A stretch of 64,000 nucleotides of DNA from Spyradosoma sp004558035 (GTDB lineage Bacteria > Verrucomicrobiota > Verrucomicrobiia > Opitutales > UBA953): NCBI RefSeq assembly GCF_050314555.1, contig NZ_JBNPNH010000004.1, positions 124,001 through 188,000 on the forward strand, in the 5' to 3' direction. The position numbers and the translations under genes were made by a program. Position 1 is the first letter of the stretch. The number at the start of each line of letters is the position of its first letter. The notes below the pieces were generated by a model, which saw only the letters and a program-made list of their open reading frames with translations, did not search any database and was not told the DNA's origin. This document shows, piece after piece, positions 43,869 through 53,900 of the stretch.

Positions 43869-45736
43869 GCCGCCGCGAAAAAACCGTTCCCGAAAAGAAT
43901 CCGCGTTCCCGCGCCGAACTGCGCGACGCGTTCCCGGCGCGCGCCGCGCGCTTCTTCTCGCGCGTGCGCCACTACGCGGGCTACGTCTGGCCGCTGAAAT
44001 GGTACTTTCTGCTCGCGTTCGCGACGGGGCTCGTCGCGGCGTCGGCGAGCGGGCTCGGCATTCCCGTGATGATCTACAAGGTGTTCCCGGCGGTGTTCGA
44101 CCCGACGACGATGCCGAAGCCGATTCTGGATTTTCTCGCGGCGCGCGTTCCCGCGGACTCGCTGAACATGGTCGTCCTCCTCGTCGCGTGCGCGGCGATG
44201 CCGCTCGTGTTCGTCGTGCGCGGCGTCGCGATGTGGGTCAACGCGATGGCGGTCAACTATTTCGGCCTGCGCCTGCTCGAATCGATCCGCATCGACGTGT
44301 TCGCGCGCCTGCAGACGCTCCCCTTCGCGTTTCTCGAACGGCAGATGCGCGGCGACCTCCTCAGCCGCATCGTCTCCGACGCGCAGAACGTGCAGGAGAT
44401 GATCACGAAGATTTCGAGCGACATCATCAAGCAGCCGCTCACGGCGGCGACGTCGATCTCCGCCCTCGTGTTCGTGCTCTGGGACCGCGCGGAGGCGACG
44501 ATGTTCGTCGTCAGCGTGCTCTGCGCGGGCGTCGCCGTCGCGCCGATCTGGCTCTGCGGCAGGCGCATCGCCGCGAAGTCGCGCGCCGCGCAGAAGAACG
44601 TCGGCAAAATGAGCGCCGTCGTCCAAGAAAGCCTCAATTCGCAGCGCGAGATCCGCTCCTACGGCATGGAGCGCGAACAGGTCGAGCGCCTGCGCGGCGT
44701 GTCCGAGCGCTTCCGCCGCGAACAGCTCAAGGTCGTGAAATACCAGCAGGCGACGTCGCCCGCCCTCGAAGTCATCACCGCGCTCGCGCTCGCGTTCGTG
44801 CTCGTGCGCGGACGCTCGGCCGGCATGGCGCTGACGGACTTCATGGCGGTCGCGGGCGCGCTCTTCTTCGCCTTCGATTCGATCCGGCGCACCGGGCTCG
44901 CGTGGAACCGCCTCAACCAGGCGCAGGCTTCGCTCGAACGCCTCGAAGCGATTCTGACCGAGCCCGACACGATGCCCGACCCCGAAAACCCGAAACCGCT
45001 CCCACCCGACGCGGGAACGGTCGAATTCCGCGACGTCTCGTTCGACTACGGGAACGGCCGCGAGGCGCTCTCGCACGTGAGCGTGCGCGTTCCCGCCGGG
45101 CAGACGGTCGCCCTCGTCGGGCCCTCCGGCGCGGGCAAGACGACGTTCGCGAGCCTCGTCGCGCGCTTCTACGACGCGACGCGCGGCGCCGTGCTCGTCG
45201 GCGGAACCGATGTCCGCGAACTGCGCAAAAAGGACCTCCGCCGCAACATCGCGCTCGTGCCCCAGCACGCCGTGCTCTTCCGAGGGACGATCCGCGAAAA
45301 CGTCCGCATCGGACGCCCCGGCGCGACGGACGCCGAGGTCGAGCGCGCCGCGCGCGAAGCCGCCGCCGATGCGGGAACGCTCGGCGTCGCCGGCGGGCTC
45401 GACGCGAAGCTCGGCGATTTCGGCGACGGTGTCTCCGGCGGCCAGCGCCAGCGCATCGCCGTCGCGCGCGCCTTCCTCAAGGACGCCCCGATCCTGATTC
45501 TCGACGAGGCGACTTCCGCGCTCGACTCCGAGAGCGAAAAGAAGATCCAGGACAATCTCGAAAAGCTCGCGCGCGGGCGCACGACCTTCATCGTCGCGCA
45601 CCGTTTTTCGTCGATCCGCATCGCGGAACGCATCCTCGTCTTTTCGGGCGGGCGCGTCGTCGGCGACGGCGCGCACGGCGCGCTCTACGCCTCCTGCCCG
45701 CTCTACCGCGAGCTCTACGACAAACAGGGCGTCTGA
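43865..45736 (+). CDS. MsbA-like ABC exporter, second of pair (623 aa)
   Basis: Same architecture as the preceding gene: six transmembrane helices (about 40-340) then an ATPase domain. Walker A is GPSGAGKTTFASLVARFYDA, the signature VSGGQRQRIAVARAFL, Walker B ILILDEATSALD and the H-loop FIVAHRFS, so both catalytic sites look intact. The first signature residue is Val rather than Leu. An Arg-rich N-terminal tail precedes the first helix. The two proteins are clearly related but not near-identical, which fits a heterodimeric exporter or two substrates. It is the last gene of the operon; repeats follow at once. Confidence 0.85.
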   Translation: MSRREKTVPEKNPRSRAELRDAFPARAARFFSRVRHYAGYVWPLKWYFLLAFATGLVAASASGLGIPVMIYKVFPAVFDPTTMPKPILDFLAARVPADSLNMVVLLVACAAMPLVFVVRGVAMWVNAMAVNYFGLRLLESIRIDVFARLQTLPFAFLERQMRGDLLSRIVSDAQNVQEMITKISSDIIKQPLTAATSISALVFVLWDRAEATMFVVSVLCAGVAVAPIWLCGRRIAAKSRAAQKNVGKMSAVVQESLNSQREIRSYGMEREQVERLRGVSERFRREQLKVVKYQQATSPALEVITALALAFVLVRGRSAGMALTDFMAVAGALFFAFDSIRRTGLAWNRLNQAQASLERLEAILTEPDTMPDPENPKPLPPDAGTVEFRDVSFDYGNGREALSHVSVRVPAGQTVALVGPSGAGKTTFASLVARFYDATRGAVLVGGTDVRELRKKDLRRNIALVPQHAVLFRGTIRENVRIGRPGATDAEVERAAREAAADAGTLGVAGGLDAKLGDFGDGVSGGQRQRIAVARAFLKDAPILILDEATSALDSESEKKIQDNLEKLARGRTTFIVAHRFSSIRIAERILVFSGGRVVGDGAHGALYASCPLYRELYDKQGV

Positions 45737-45747
45737 CCGCGAAGAAA

Positions 45748-45842
45748 AACCGCAAAGTCAAAGGAAGTTAAAGGAAGTTTTCAGGGGAGAAGCGACATTA
45801 CTGTCGCTTCCTCGAAATCCGCCCGCACAAACTTCCCCTTTA
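45748..45842 (+). repeat. Direct repeat, copy 1 (left of MITE-like element)
   Basis: Begins CGCAAAGTCAAAGGAAGTTA, continues with a 23-nt hairpin built on GAAGCGACATTACTGTCGCT (45789-45811), then CGAAATCCGCCCGCACAAAC and TTCCCCTTT. Copy 2 is at 46206-46291 and a diverged copy at about 38998-39104. Confidence 0.8.
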
Positions 45843-45851
45843 AGCTCTTCT

Positions 45852-45956
45852 TTTGACACAGAGGAACGAAGAAACAGAGGAACGGAGGCCCGCGGGAACG
45901 CAAAGGAGGGCAAGCGTCCCCGCTTGCCCTCGGAATCCGCGGACGGAAATTTCAAA
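45852..45956 (+). repeat. About 100-bp repeat, copy 1
   Basis: Contains GACACAGAGGAACGAAGAAA, CAGAGGAACGGAGG, a hairpin GAGGGCAAGCG / CGCTTGCCCTC (45907-45933), then GGAATCCGCGGACGGAAATT. The reverse complement of 54942-55042 gives the same words in the same order. No open frame. Confidence 0.75.
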
Positions 45957-45970
45957 CCCGCCCCGGCGGG

Positions 45971-46180
45971 GCGGAACAAGCGTAACCCCATGCGCGCGGC
46001 GAAGCGCGCGCTTGGGGAAAGCTCCGCACCTGCGCCGCGCCTGAAAGGCGCAACCGCCCGAAGCGTCCGACGTTTTCGCGGCGCGCCGTTCCCGCGGGGC
46101 AGTTGCGCTTTTCAAGCGCGTGTTCTTTTGCGGACGCCGCCCCAAGCGGCGGAGCCGCATGGGGTTATTTTTGTTCCGCA
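45971..46180 (-). repeat. MITE-like palindromic element, copy B (inverted relative to A)
   Basis: Its reverse complement matches the element at 32461-32668 along its full length, including the terminal repeat GGAACAAAAATAACCCCATG, the GCGGCTCCGCCGC hairpin, the GCGCTTGAAAAGCGCAACTG block and the GCGCGCTTCGC hairpin. The middle (about 46060-46095) is the most diverged part. It lies between the two direct repeats at 45748 and 46206. Confidence 0.85.
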
Positions 46181-46205
46181 TTTCATGCGGGAACGCGTTC
46201 GGGAA

Positions 46206-46291
46206 GACCGCAAAGTCAAAGGAAGTTTTTAGGGGGGAAGCGACATTCTTGTCGCTTCCTCGGAATCCGCCCGCACAAACTTCCCCTTTAT
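46206..46291 (+). repeat. Direct repeat, copy 2 (right of MITE-like element)
   Basis: Same order of words as copy 1: CGCAAAGTCAAAGGAAGTTT, the hairpin GAAGCGACATTCTTGTCGCT (46237-46259), GGAATCCGCCCGCACAAACT, TCCCCTTT. Its right end reaches the stop codon of the restriction-modification gene (46288). The whole spacer 45737-46287 is therefore repeat DNA with no gene. Confidence 0.8.
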
Positions 46292-47251
46292 TTCCCCTGC
46301 GTTCCCGCTTGGGCGCGGTGGAGGGACATGAGGACGGCGACGCAGGCGGATTCCGTCATCGCGCGCCAGTCGAAGCCGTAGGCCTCCATGACGGCGCGGT
46401 CGTTGTCGCGGTGCGCGCGGCGGAGCTCGGCGGGCATCGTCGTTTCGTCGTAAAGATCGGCGAGCGAACATTCCGGGAAGCGTTCCCGCGCGTCCAGAAT
46501 CGCGCGCGCGGTTGCCTCGATTTTCGCGCGGAGCTCGGGCGCGGGAACGGGCCACGGGAAATTGTTGTACACGACGCTCGCCGAGTAGCGGTAATCGCTT
46601 TTCAGCCGCCCGCAGACCGCGCGCATCCACGCCATGTGCACGTTCGACGTCAGCACGCCGAAGTGGTAGAGCGTCGCCTCGGGAACGATGAGGTTTGCAT
46701 CTGAAGAAATCGTTCCCGCGTCCAAAAATCCCATCGGCACGTATTTGCGATTCTCAGACGAATGCCGAGGAACGAGTAGGTAAGATTTTTCTTTGTGTGG
46801 AGCGAAGAAAAAAAGATATGGAGTTTCCGCAAACGCGCGTGTGGGTGCGGCAGAACTTCCTAAACGAAATTCGCGCACGGCTTGAAGGCGACAACGAATT
46901 TCCGGATTGTCGCGATAGCGTGCGGGCGAAACGTTTTTCAACCAAAGACAATAGCGCGTTTCATCCGAGTTTATGAAATCTCGTGCACCGATGTAGCGTC
47001 GCAACAAATCCGTAAGCATCGGATATTTTTCGACGAATTCTCTACGCTCGCTTTCCGTGAAAATGAAATTTCCGCCGTCGCTCGGTTTGTTGCCGTTGGT
47101 CATTACAGGAACGCTTACAATCGGTTTGCTACGCGACTCGACGAAGACGTCGGGACCGTCGAAAAGGTAGGCGTTGATGTTTTTCGCGGGAACGGCGTTT
47201 CCGGTCTCGAGGAAGATGCGCGGGATAGTTTGCGCAGAAGGGGCTTTCGCC

Positions 47252-47274
47252 GAAGCGACAGGAATGTCGCTTCC
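47252..47274. repeat. Repeat hairpin inside the restriction-modification gene
   Basis: GAAGCGACAGGAATGTCGCT plus three bases, the same stem as the spacer hairpins at 45789-45811 and 46237-46259 with a changed loop. On the coding strand it encodes GSDIPVAS in frame, between FSFR and AKAPS. Confidence 0.7.
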
Positions 47275-49113
47275 CCGGAAGGAGAAGCCGATGATGACGC
47301 AGTGGACGTGCGCCTTGACGGAGGCTTCGCTGTCCCAGCGGAAAGTGCGGTAGGCGAAGTCGAAGCGGACGCCGAAGCGTTCGAAGAGCGGTTTCCAGAG
47401 CGCGGCGACCTGTTCGCCCTGCGTGACGGAATTGGTGGAGACGAGCGCGGCGCGAATCGGCGTTCCCGCGATGAGTTCGGCGGTTTTGCGATACCACGCG
47501 CCGACGTAATCGATGCTGTTCACCAATTTCCCTTTTCCAAAAATTTTGACCGCCTCGTCTTTTTGTTCCTTGCTCATCATGGACGCGCCCACGAAGGGCG
47601 GATTTCCCATGATGAAGGAGAGTTTTTCGCGGGGGACGACGCTCGCCCAGTCGATGCGGAGGGCGTTGCCTTCGACGATGTTGGCGTAGGATTTGAGCGG
47701 GAGGAAGTCGAGCGGACGGCGGACGATGTCTTCGGTTTCCTTGAGCATCTGGGACTCGGCGATCCAGAGGGCGGTCTTGGCGACGGTGACGGCGAAGTCG
47801 TTGATTTCGATCCCGTAGAACTGTCCGATGGAGACGCGGATGAGGTCGCCGGTGAGGTCGAATTCGATCTGGCGGGAACGCTCGCGGAGGACGTCGTTTT
47901 CGAGGCGGCGGAGGGAGAGGTAGGTTTCGGTGAGGAAGTTGCCGGAGCCGCACGCGGGATCGAGGAAAGTGAGGGAGGCGAGGCGCGCGCGGAGGGCTTC
48001 GAAGCGGCGTTCGCGGGAACGCTCGACGGGCTCGGCGCGCGCGGCTTCGAACTCGGCGCGGAGCTCGTCGAGGAAAAGCGGGTCGATGACTTTGTGGATG
48101 TTTTCGAGCGAGGTGTAGTGCATGCCGCCGGAGCGGCGGGTTTCGGGGTTGAGCGTGGATTCGAAGACGGCGCCGAAGATGGTGGGAGAGATTTCGGACC
48201 AGTCGAAATTTTCGCTGGCTTCGCGGAGGAGGAGCGAGCGGATGCGGTCGGTGAAGTTGGGGATTTCGACGTTTTCGTCGGCGAAGAGCCCGCCGTTGAC
48301 GTAGGGGAAGGCGGCGAGCTCGGGGGCGAGGTAGGGATCGCGGTCTTCGGGACGCGTGTCGAGAACGCGGAAGAGCTCGATGAGGGCGCGGCGCGCGTGC
48401 GGGGCGTCGTAGGCGCGGAGGTAGTCGTGGAAGGCGGCGTGCCTGCCGAAGATGCCGGCGTCTTCGGCGTAGAGGCAGAAGACGAGGCGGACGCAGAGAA
48501 CGTTGAGGCTGCGGAGCGCGCGCGGATCGGAGGGGTCGCGGTATTGGGCGAGAAATTCGTCGTAGAGGAGTCCGACGAGCTCTCCCGCCTTGATGGAGAT
48601 TTCGAACTCGCGGCGGGTGTTTTCGTCGCCTTCGTCCACGAGGAAGTTGAGGCGGTAGTATTCTTTCTCGAGATTTTCGAGGCGGACGATTTCGGGCTCG
48701 GCGTGGGGACGCTCGAGGTCGTGGACGTGGAATTCGGCGAAGTTGCAGACGACGATCCATCGCGGGCGCGCGGAGTAAGGCAGCTCGGCGGCGTAACGCT
48801 TCGCCTGCTGAAAAGGCGTCAACAGCGAGCCGTCGGACTGGCGCGCCGCCTTGCGGAGATCCTTGTCGGCGCCTTTCTGCTCGATGAGGACTTTGGTCGC
48901 GGGAATGGCGGCGTCGATGAAGCTCGTGTTCGCGAGCTGGATGCGGTTTTCGAAGGAGATGAATTTTTCGGGTTCGGCAACGCCGAAGACGTCGCGGAGA
49001 AGCGAGAGCCAGAAGGGCTGGGATTCGCCCTTTTCGTAGCCCTTGCCGCGCCAGAACTCGGCGAACGCCTTGGCGGCGGCGCGGCGGGCGGCGTCGGTCA
49101 GACTTTTATTACC

Positions 49114-49120
49114 GGGGGGG
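49114..49120. other. 7-bp G/C homopolymer near the start of the MmeI-like gene
   Basis: Seven G on the plus strand, seven C in the coding sense. Six C (or nine) would restore the frame from ATG 49141 to the long methyltransferase frame; seven gives a stop after ten codons. A candidate slipped-strand switch. Confidence 0.65.
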
Positions 49121-49153
49121 TATGGCGACAGAGTTATCCATAATGAAGAATTT

Positions 49154-50917
49154 TCAGGCTTTTACGAAAATGCGCGCGGCGAGGAGGGAGGCGTGGCTCG
49201 GGAGCGTGAGGACGGCGGCGCGGACGGCGTCGGGCGAGAAATAAAACGCGAGGCGGCTCTTCGTCGCGTCCGCCGTTTCGCGGAAGCGCGTCAGCGCCGT
49301 GTAGAGCAGCGGGCGCGTGCAGAAGCCTTCGCGCGGCGAGGGCGGGAAGAACACGCAGAGGCGGGAAAATTCCGAGCCCTGCGATTTGTGGATCGTCGTC
49401 GCGTAGGCGCTCTCGTGCGGCGGCAGAAACGCCGTCGGGACGCGGCGCGCGTTCCCGTTCTCGTCGGCGAACCACGCGTAAAGGCGACCGTCTTCGCGGG
49501 AACGTAGCACGACGCCGACGTCGCCGTTGTTCAGCCCCTGTGCGGGATCGTTTTTCGTGACGACGATCGGGCGCCCGTGAAAATGCCCGTCGCCCGCGCG
49601 CGCGCCGGGAGCGAACGCCGCTTCCGCGAGCGCGTTGATCGTGTTTTTGCCGAACGCGCCTTCCGCCGTCGGCGTGAGCACGCGCGTCGTCTCCAAGAGC
49701 GCGAGCAGCGCGGCGGGATCGGCGTCGGCGGCGGGCGCGCGCAGCTCGGGCGGGAACGTCTCCGCGAGCGCGGCGAGGATTTTTTCGCGGCTTTTTTCCT
49801 TCCCGCAGTCGCCGAGAACGACGTTCGCGGGAACGCTTCCGCCGAGCGCGGCGAGCGCGCCGGGGGCGTCGCCTTCGAGCACGCGCCGCGCGAGGCCGCC
49901 GAGAAAGCTGTCCGCGCGGAAGCGGTGCCCGCATTCGAGCCGGGCGCGGCAGGGCGCGAGATTTTCCGCGGCGCAGAGCTCGCCGAAGACGCGCCCGGGC
50001 ATCACGGATTCGAGCTGGTTCCCGTCGCCGAGCAGCACGAGCTTCGCGCGCGCGGGCAGCGCCCCGAGCAGCAGCGCCGCCATGCTCTGCGAAATCATCG
50101 ACGCCTCGTCCACGACGACGAGGTCGGCGTCGAGCGGCGCGGCGACGCGGAGGCGCTCCGGCGAAACGCCGAGGAGGCGGTACAGCGTCTTCGGTTCGAG
50201 CCGGGCGATCTTCCGCAGCGCGGATCGCGTATTTTCTTCGCGGATACGCGAAAAATCGATCGCGGCGACCTGACCGACGAGCGATTCGCGGATGCGCGCC
50301 GCCGCCTTGCCCGTGGGCGCGGCGAGCGCGATCTTCGCGTCCGGATTTTCCGCGAGCACGCACGCGAGCGCGCGCAGCAGCAGCGTGGTCTTGCCCGTGC
50401 CCGGGCCGCCGGAGACGAGCGCCAGGCGCCCGGAAAGAATCCGCTCCGCGGCGGCGCGCTGTTCGTCCGCGAGCGCGAAGCCGAAGCCTTCCGCCTCGCC
50501 CGCGCGGAGCAGCGCCTTCGCGGCGTCGGAGACGGGCTCGGGCGCGCCGAGCCGGGCGCGGATCTCCCGGGCGATTGCGCGCTCCTCCGCGAGGCGCCGG
50601 CGGAAGTAGAGCGTCGGCGCGTCGGGCGCGGTCTCGGCGTCGAAGACGAGCGGCGCGGGAACGTCCTCGCCGGCGGCGGCGACGAGCGCCGACGCGCCGG
50701 GAACGCCGCCGAGCTCCCGCAGAAAGGCGAGCTCCCCGCGCGAAAGGCGCAGGCAGGTCGCGTTTTCCGCGTAAACGGCTTCGGCGAGGCGCAGCGCGAG
50801 TTTTTCGAGGCGCGCGACGCCGTCAGCGGGAACGCCGCAGTCGCGCGCGATCGACGCGGTCTCCACGGCGAGCCAGCGGGCTTCGGCGCAAAAAAGTTTC
50901 TCGAGTTCCGCGTTCAT
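49154..50917 (-). CDS. recD: Exodeoxyribonuclease V alpha subunit (RecD, 587 aa)
   Basis: Fast 5'-3' helicase motor of the RecBCD DNA-repair nuclease. An N-terminal domain (about residues 1-140) precedes the SF1B helicase core: Walker A LVSGGPGTGKTTLLLRALA, motif Ia LAAPTGKAAARIRESL, motif II DLVVVDEASMISQSMAALLL, motif III LLGDGNQLESVMPG and the C-terminal AYATTIHKSQGSEFSRLCVF with LLYTALTR. The start overlaps the recB stop as ATGA (50917-50914). The same strand continues into the restriction-modification gene. Confidence 0.95.
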   Translation of the reverse strand: MNAELEKLFCAEARWLAVETASIARDCGVPADGVARLEKLALRLAEAVYAENATCLRLSRGELAFLRELGGVPGASALVAAAGEDVPAPLVFDAETAPDAPTLYFRRRLAEERAIAREIRARLGAPEPVSDAAKALLRAGEAEGFGFALADEQRAAAERILSGRLALVSGGPGTGKTTLLLRALACVLAENPDAKIALAAPTGKAAARIRESLVGQVAAIDFSRIREENTRSALRKIARLEPKTLYRLLGVSPERLRVAAPLDADLVVVDEASMISQSMAALLLGALPARAKLVLLGDGNQLESVMPGRVFGELCAAENLAPCRARLECGHRFRADSFLGGLARRVLEGDAPGALAALGGSVPANVVLGDCGKEKSREKILAALAETFPPELRAPAADADPAALLALLETTRVLTPTAEGAFGKNTINALAEAAFAPGARAGDGHFHGRPIVVTKNDPAQGLNNGDVGVVLRSREDGRLYAWFADENGNARRVPTAFLPPHESAYATTIHKSQGSEFSRLCVFFPPSPREGFCTRPLLYTALTRFRETADATKSRLAFYFSPDAVRAAVLTLPSHASLLAARIFVKA

Positions 50918-53900
50918 GCCTTCACGCCTCCTTCAAGCGCGAGCGCCGCCTCGAGCTCGTCGAGCCGGGCGTCGTCGAGCGAATCGTCGAAATGCACGGC
51001 GTTCCAGCGCACGAAGAAATACGCGACGCCGGCGAGGCGCGCGCCGCCGTTCCCGCCGCGCGTCTCGCGCAGCAGCCGCCTCAGCGCGATCGCGTAGATC
51101 GCCCACTGCAGCGCGTAGCCGCTTTCGACGATTTCGTCCTCGAGATTCCGGCGCGTCATGAATTTCGCGCCTTTCTCCATGACGCGGTTGGTCTTCCAGT
51201 CGGCGATGAAATACGCGTCGCCGACGCGCGCGACGAGGTCGATGTAGCCGTGCATGAACCCGTCCGCGTCGAGCGCGCCGCGCGCGCGCCGCGCCCAGTG
51301 CGTCTCCGCGGTGCGCGCGTAGATTCCGCCCCAGCGCGAAAAGACGTCGTGAAGTTTTGAATACAGATCTTCCGTCCTGCGCAGGCGGAAGAAGAACTCG
51401 ACTTCGCGGAGCGCGTCGCGGGCGACGTCGATCTGTTCGAGCCGGATTCCCGCCGGGCCGAAGGGCAGGCGCAGCGTCGCGTCGAACATTCCGGCGAATT
51501 TTCCGCGCGTCGCGGCGTCGTCCCGCCATTCCGGGAACGCGCCCTTGTTCTCTTCGACGAGCGCGTCGAGATTCCCGCGGGAACGGAAATCGAGCTTTTC
51601 GAAGATCGCGTGCACGAAGGTGCCGAAATGCGTTCCCGCGGGCAGGTCGCAGTGCGGCGGCGCGGGAAAGACTTCGTCCGCGGCGGGCGTCTCCGCGTCG
51701 GCGAAGCGCTCGGCGTCGGTCTCGTCGCGGGCGTTTTCGTCGTGCCCGCCGACGAGCCCGGAAAAGCTGTACACGCCCCAGGCGTCGTCGATCTTCAGGG
51801 CGTTCCCGCGCGCGGTCTCGGCGTCGAAGGCGCGCGATTTCGGGGCTTCCTCGGCGCGCGGCTCGAAGGGCAGGCGCTGGAGCGGCTCCGCCTCGTCCAG
51901 CGCGCGCCAGTGCGGGAGCGCGTCGGCGGCGGGCGCGATCGCGTTCTCGGGCGTGATCAGCCCGGCGGCGACGAGCAGGCGGCGCATGTAGGATTCCGCG
52001 GGCGCGTTGTACGACGTCGCCTGCGCGTGATAGACGACGGCGGCGAAGCGCGCGCGCGTGAGCGCGACGTAGGCGACGCAGGATTCGTTCAGCGCGTTCG
52101 CCTCGATTTCGGCGCGCTGGAAGCGTTTCGCGTTCTCGCGCGCGGCCGCCGTCCGCGAATTTCCGTCCTCGGGGCGCAGCAGCAGCTTCGCGCCGTCGGC
52201 GGATTCCGCGCGCACGTATTTCCGGCGCCGCTTGGAATCCCGAACCAACAGCGGTCGGTCCCAGAGGCCCGGCAGAAAGACGAAATCGTATTCGAGCCCT
52301 TTGCTCTTGTGCATCGTGACGAGGCGCACGGCCTCCTCGTCGCCGCCGGCGCGCAGCGCGGTCTCCGTCGCGTCGCCGAAGGAGGCCCCGGCGCCGAAGA
52401 CGCGCTCGAACAGCGCGCGCGGCGCGAGATTTTCGCGCGATTCGCCGCTCTGCAGCAGCTCGAGCACGTGGCGCGCGTTCGTCAGCCGCGCGGCGGCGTT
52501 TTCGAGCTTCGCGAGCGTTTCCGCGAACGCGTACGCGTCGGCGAGACGCGAGAACGCCTCGAAGACGCCGCGGCGTTCCCAGAGCTTTCCGCACTCGAAA
52601 AGCGCTTCGCGCAGGCGCGCGAGCCCGTCGGCGTTTTCCGCGCCCGGCGTCAGATCCGCGTAAAAGGTTTTCCCGAAGAACTGCGTCGTCGCGGCGCGGC
52701 GCACGGCGGCTTCGTCCGCGGGCGCGAGCATCGCTTCGAGCACGGCGCGTACGTCCGCCGCCTCGCGCGTCTCGAAGACGGCGCTCTTCGACGTCGTCAC
52801 GGCGGGAACGCCGGCGCGGACGAGCGCCTCGCGCAGCGTCTCCGCTTCGGAATTCTTGCCGACGAGCACGGCGACCGAGCGCGCGGGAACGCCCTGCCCG
52901 AGCACGAGCGCGCGCACGTCCTCGACGAGCCGGCGGCGGACCGCTGTGCGCGCCGTCTCGCCGTTGCCGGGAAAGCCGACGCGGAGAAACGCCGCGGGAG
53001 CGCCCGTCGTCTCGCCTTTGTCCGCGGGCGGGCGCGTTTCCTGAAATTCGAGATGCCCGCCGACCCGCGCGCCCTTGAAGTCGCCGATCCGCGCGTCGAA
53101 GGCGAAGAGCTCGTTGAACGCGGCGATCGCTTCGGGCGTCGAGCGCCAGTTCGTGCCGAGCGTGAGCGCGTTTCCCGCGCTTTCGGATTCGATGCGTTCC
53201 CGCGCCGCGCGGTACGTGAAGACGTCGCCGCCGCGAAATTCGTAGATCGCCTGCTTCGGATCGCCGACGACGAAGAACGGCCGTTTTTTCCGCACGAAGA
53301 CGCGCTCGAAAATCTCCCACTGCACGGGATCGGTGTCCTGAAATTCATCGACGAGCGCGACTTTGAAGCGGCGCGCGATCTTGTCGGCGAGCGCGGGATT
53401 TTCCCGCAGCGCGTCGCGCAGGCGCAGCAGCACGTCGTCGAAGGAAAGCGAATCGCCCGAAACGCGGCGTTCGCGCCACGCCGCGAGCCCTTCCTCGAGA
53501 AACGCCCTTTTCCACGGTGCGGCGAGGGAGGCGTCGAAAGGCGTCTCGGGATTTTTCGCGAAAAGCGAAAGCAGCTCCGCGGCTTCGTCGACGGAAACGC
53601 GGGCGAAATCCGCGTCGCCGGCCAGGCGGCGGCGGCGCAGCAGGCGCGCGGCGAAGCGGCGGATCGCGTCGCCGTCCTCCTCGACGGGCTTCAGCCCCGG
53701 CGGCAGCCCGCATTCGACACAGAAGTCGCGCAGCATCCGCATGCAGAAGCCGTGGATCGTGGACACGGCGGCCTCGTCGAACTCGGCGTCGGCGAGCCGC
53801 AGCGCGACGCGTTCCGCCGCGCTCACGGGAACGCGCTCGGCGGCGGGCTCGTCGAGCGCCTTGCGGACGCGGGCGCGCAGGCGCGCGGAAAGCTCCGCGG

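Larger units (their letters stand above)
46288..49141 (-). pseudogene. MmeI-like single-chain restriction-modification enzyme, currently out of frame at a poly-C tract (about 950 aa if corrected)
   Basis: Type IIL/IIG-like enzyme combining nuclease, adenine methyltransferase and target recognition in one chain. The frame open from 48822 (844 aa) contains motif I (LDPACGSGNFLTETY), motif IV (IMGNPPFVGASMM) and a C-terminal recognition region. Its true N-terminus lies upstream. The ATG at 49141 reads MDNSVAIPPR and stops after a 7-C run (minus strand; plus 49120-49114). Removing one C joins it to a frame reading KSLTDAARRAAAKAFAEFWR, then FIDAAIPATKVLIEQKGADK, the D-x-EQK nuclease motif of MmeI enzymes. 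The corrected length of about 950 fits MmeI (about 919). It is either phase-OFF, a programmed shift or a sequencing error. The recognition region (about 46690-47130) is poorer in G+C. The start is 12 bp after recD. Confidence 0.8.

Noticed and set aside
45737..46287. A CRISPR array in the repeat island
   Set aside because: The repeats are few, of different types, unequal in spacing and palindromic over long stretches; there are no regular spacers or cas genes.
46882..49143. A 753-codon plus-strand frame opposite the restriction-modification gene
   Set aside because: It is Glu/Gly/Val-rich antisense sequence; the minus frame has the methyltransferase and nuclease motifs.
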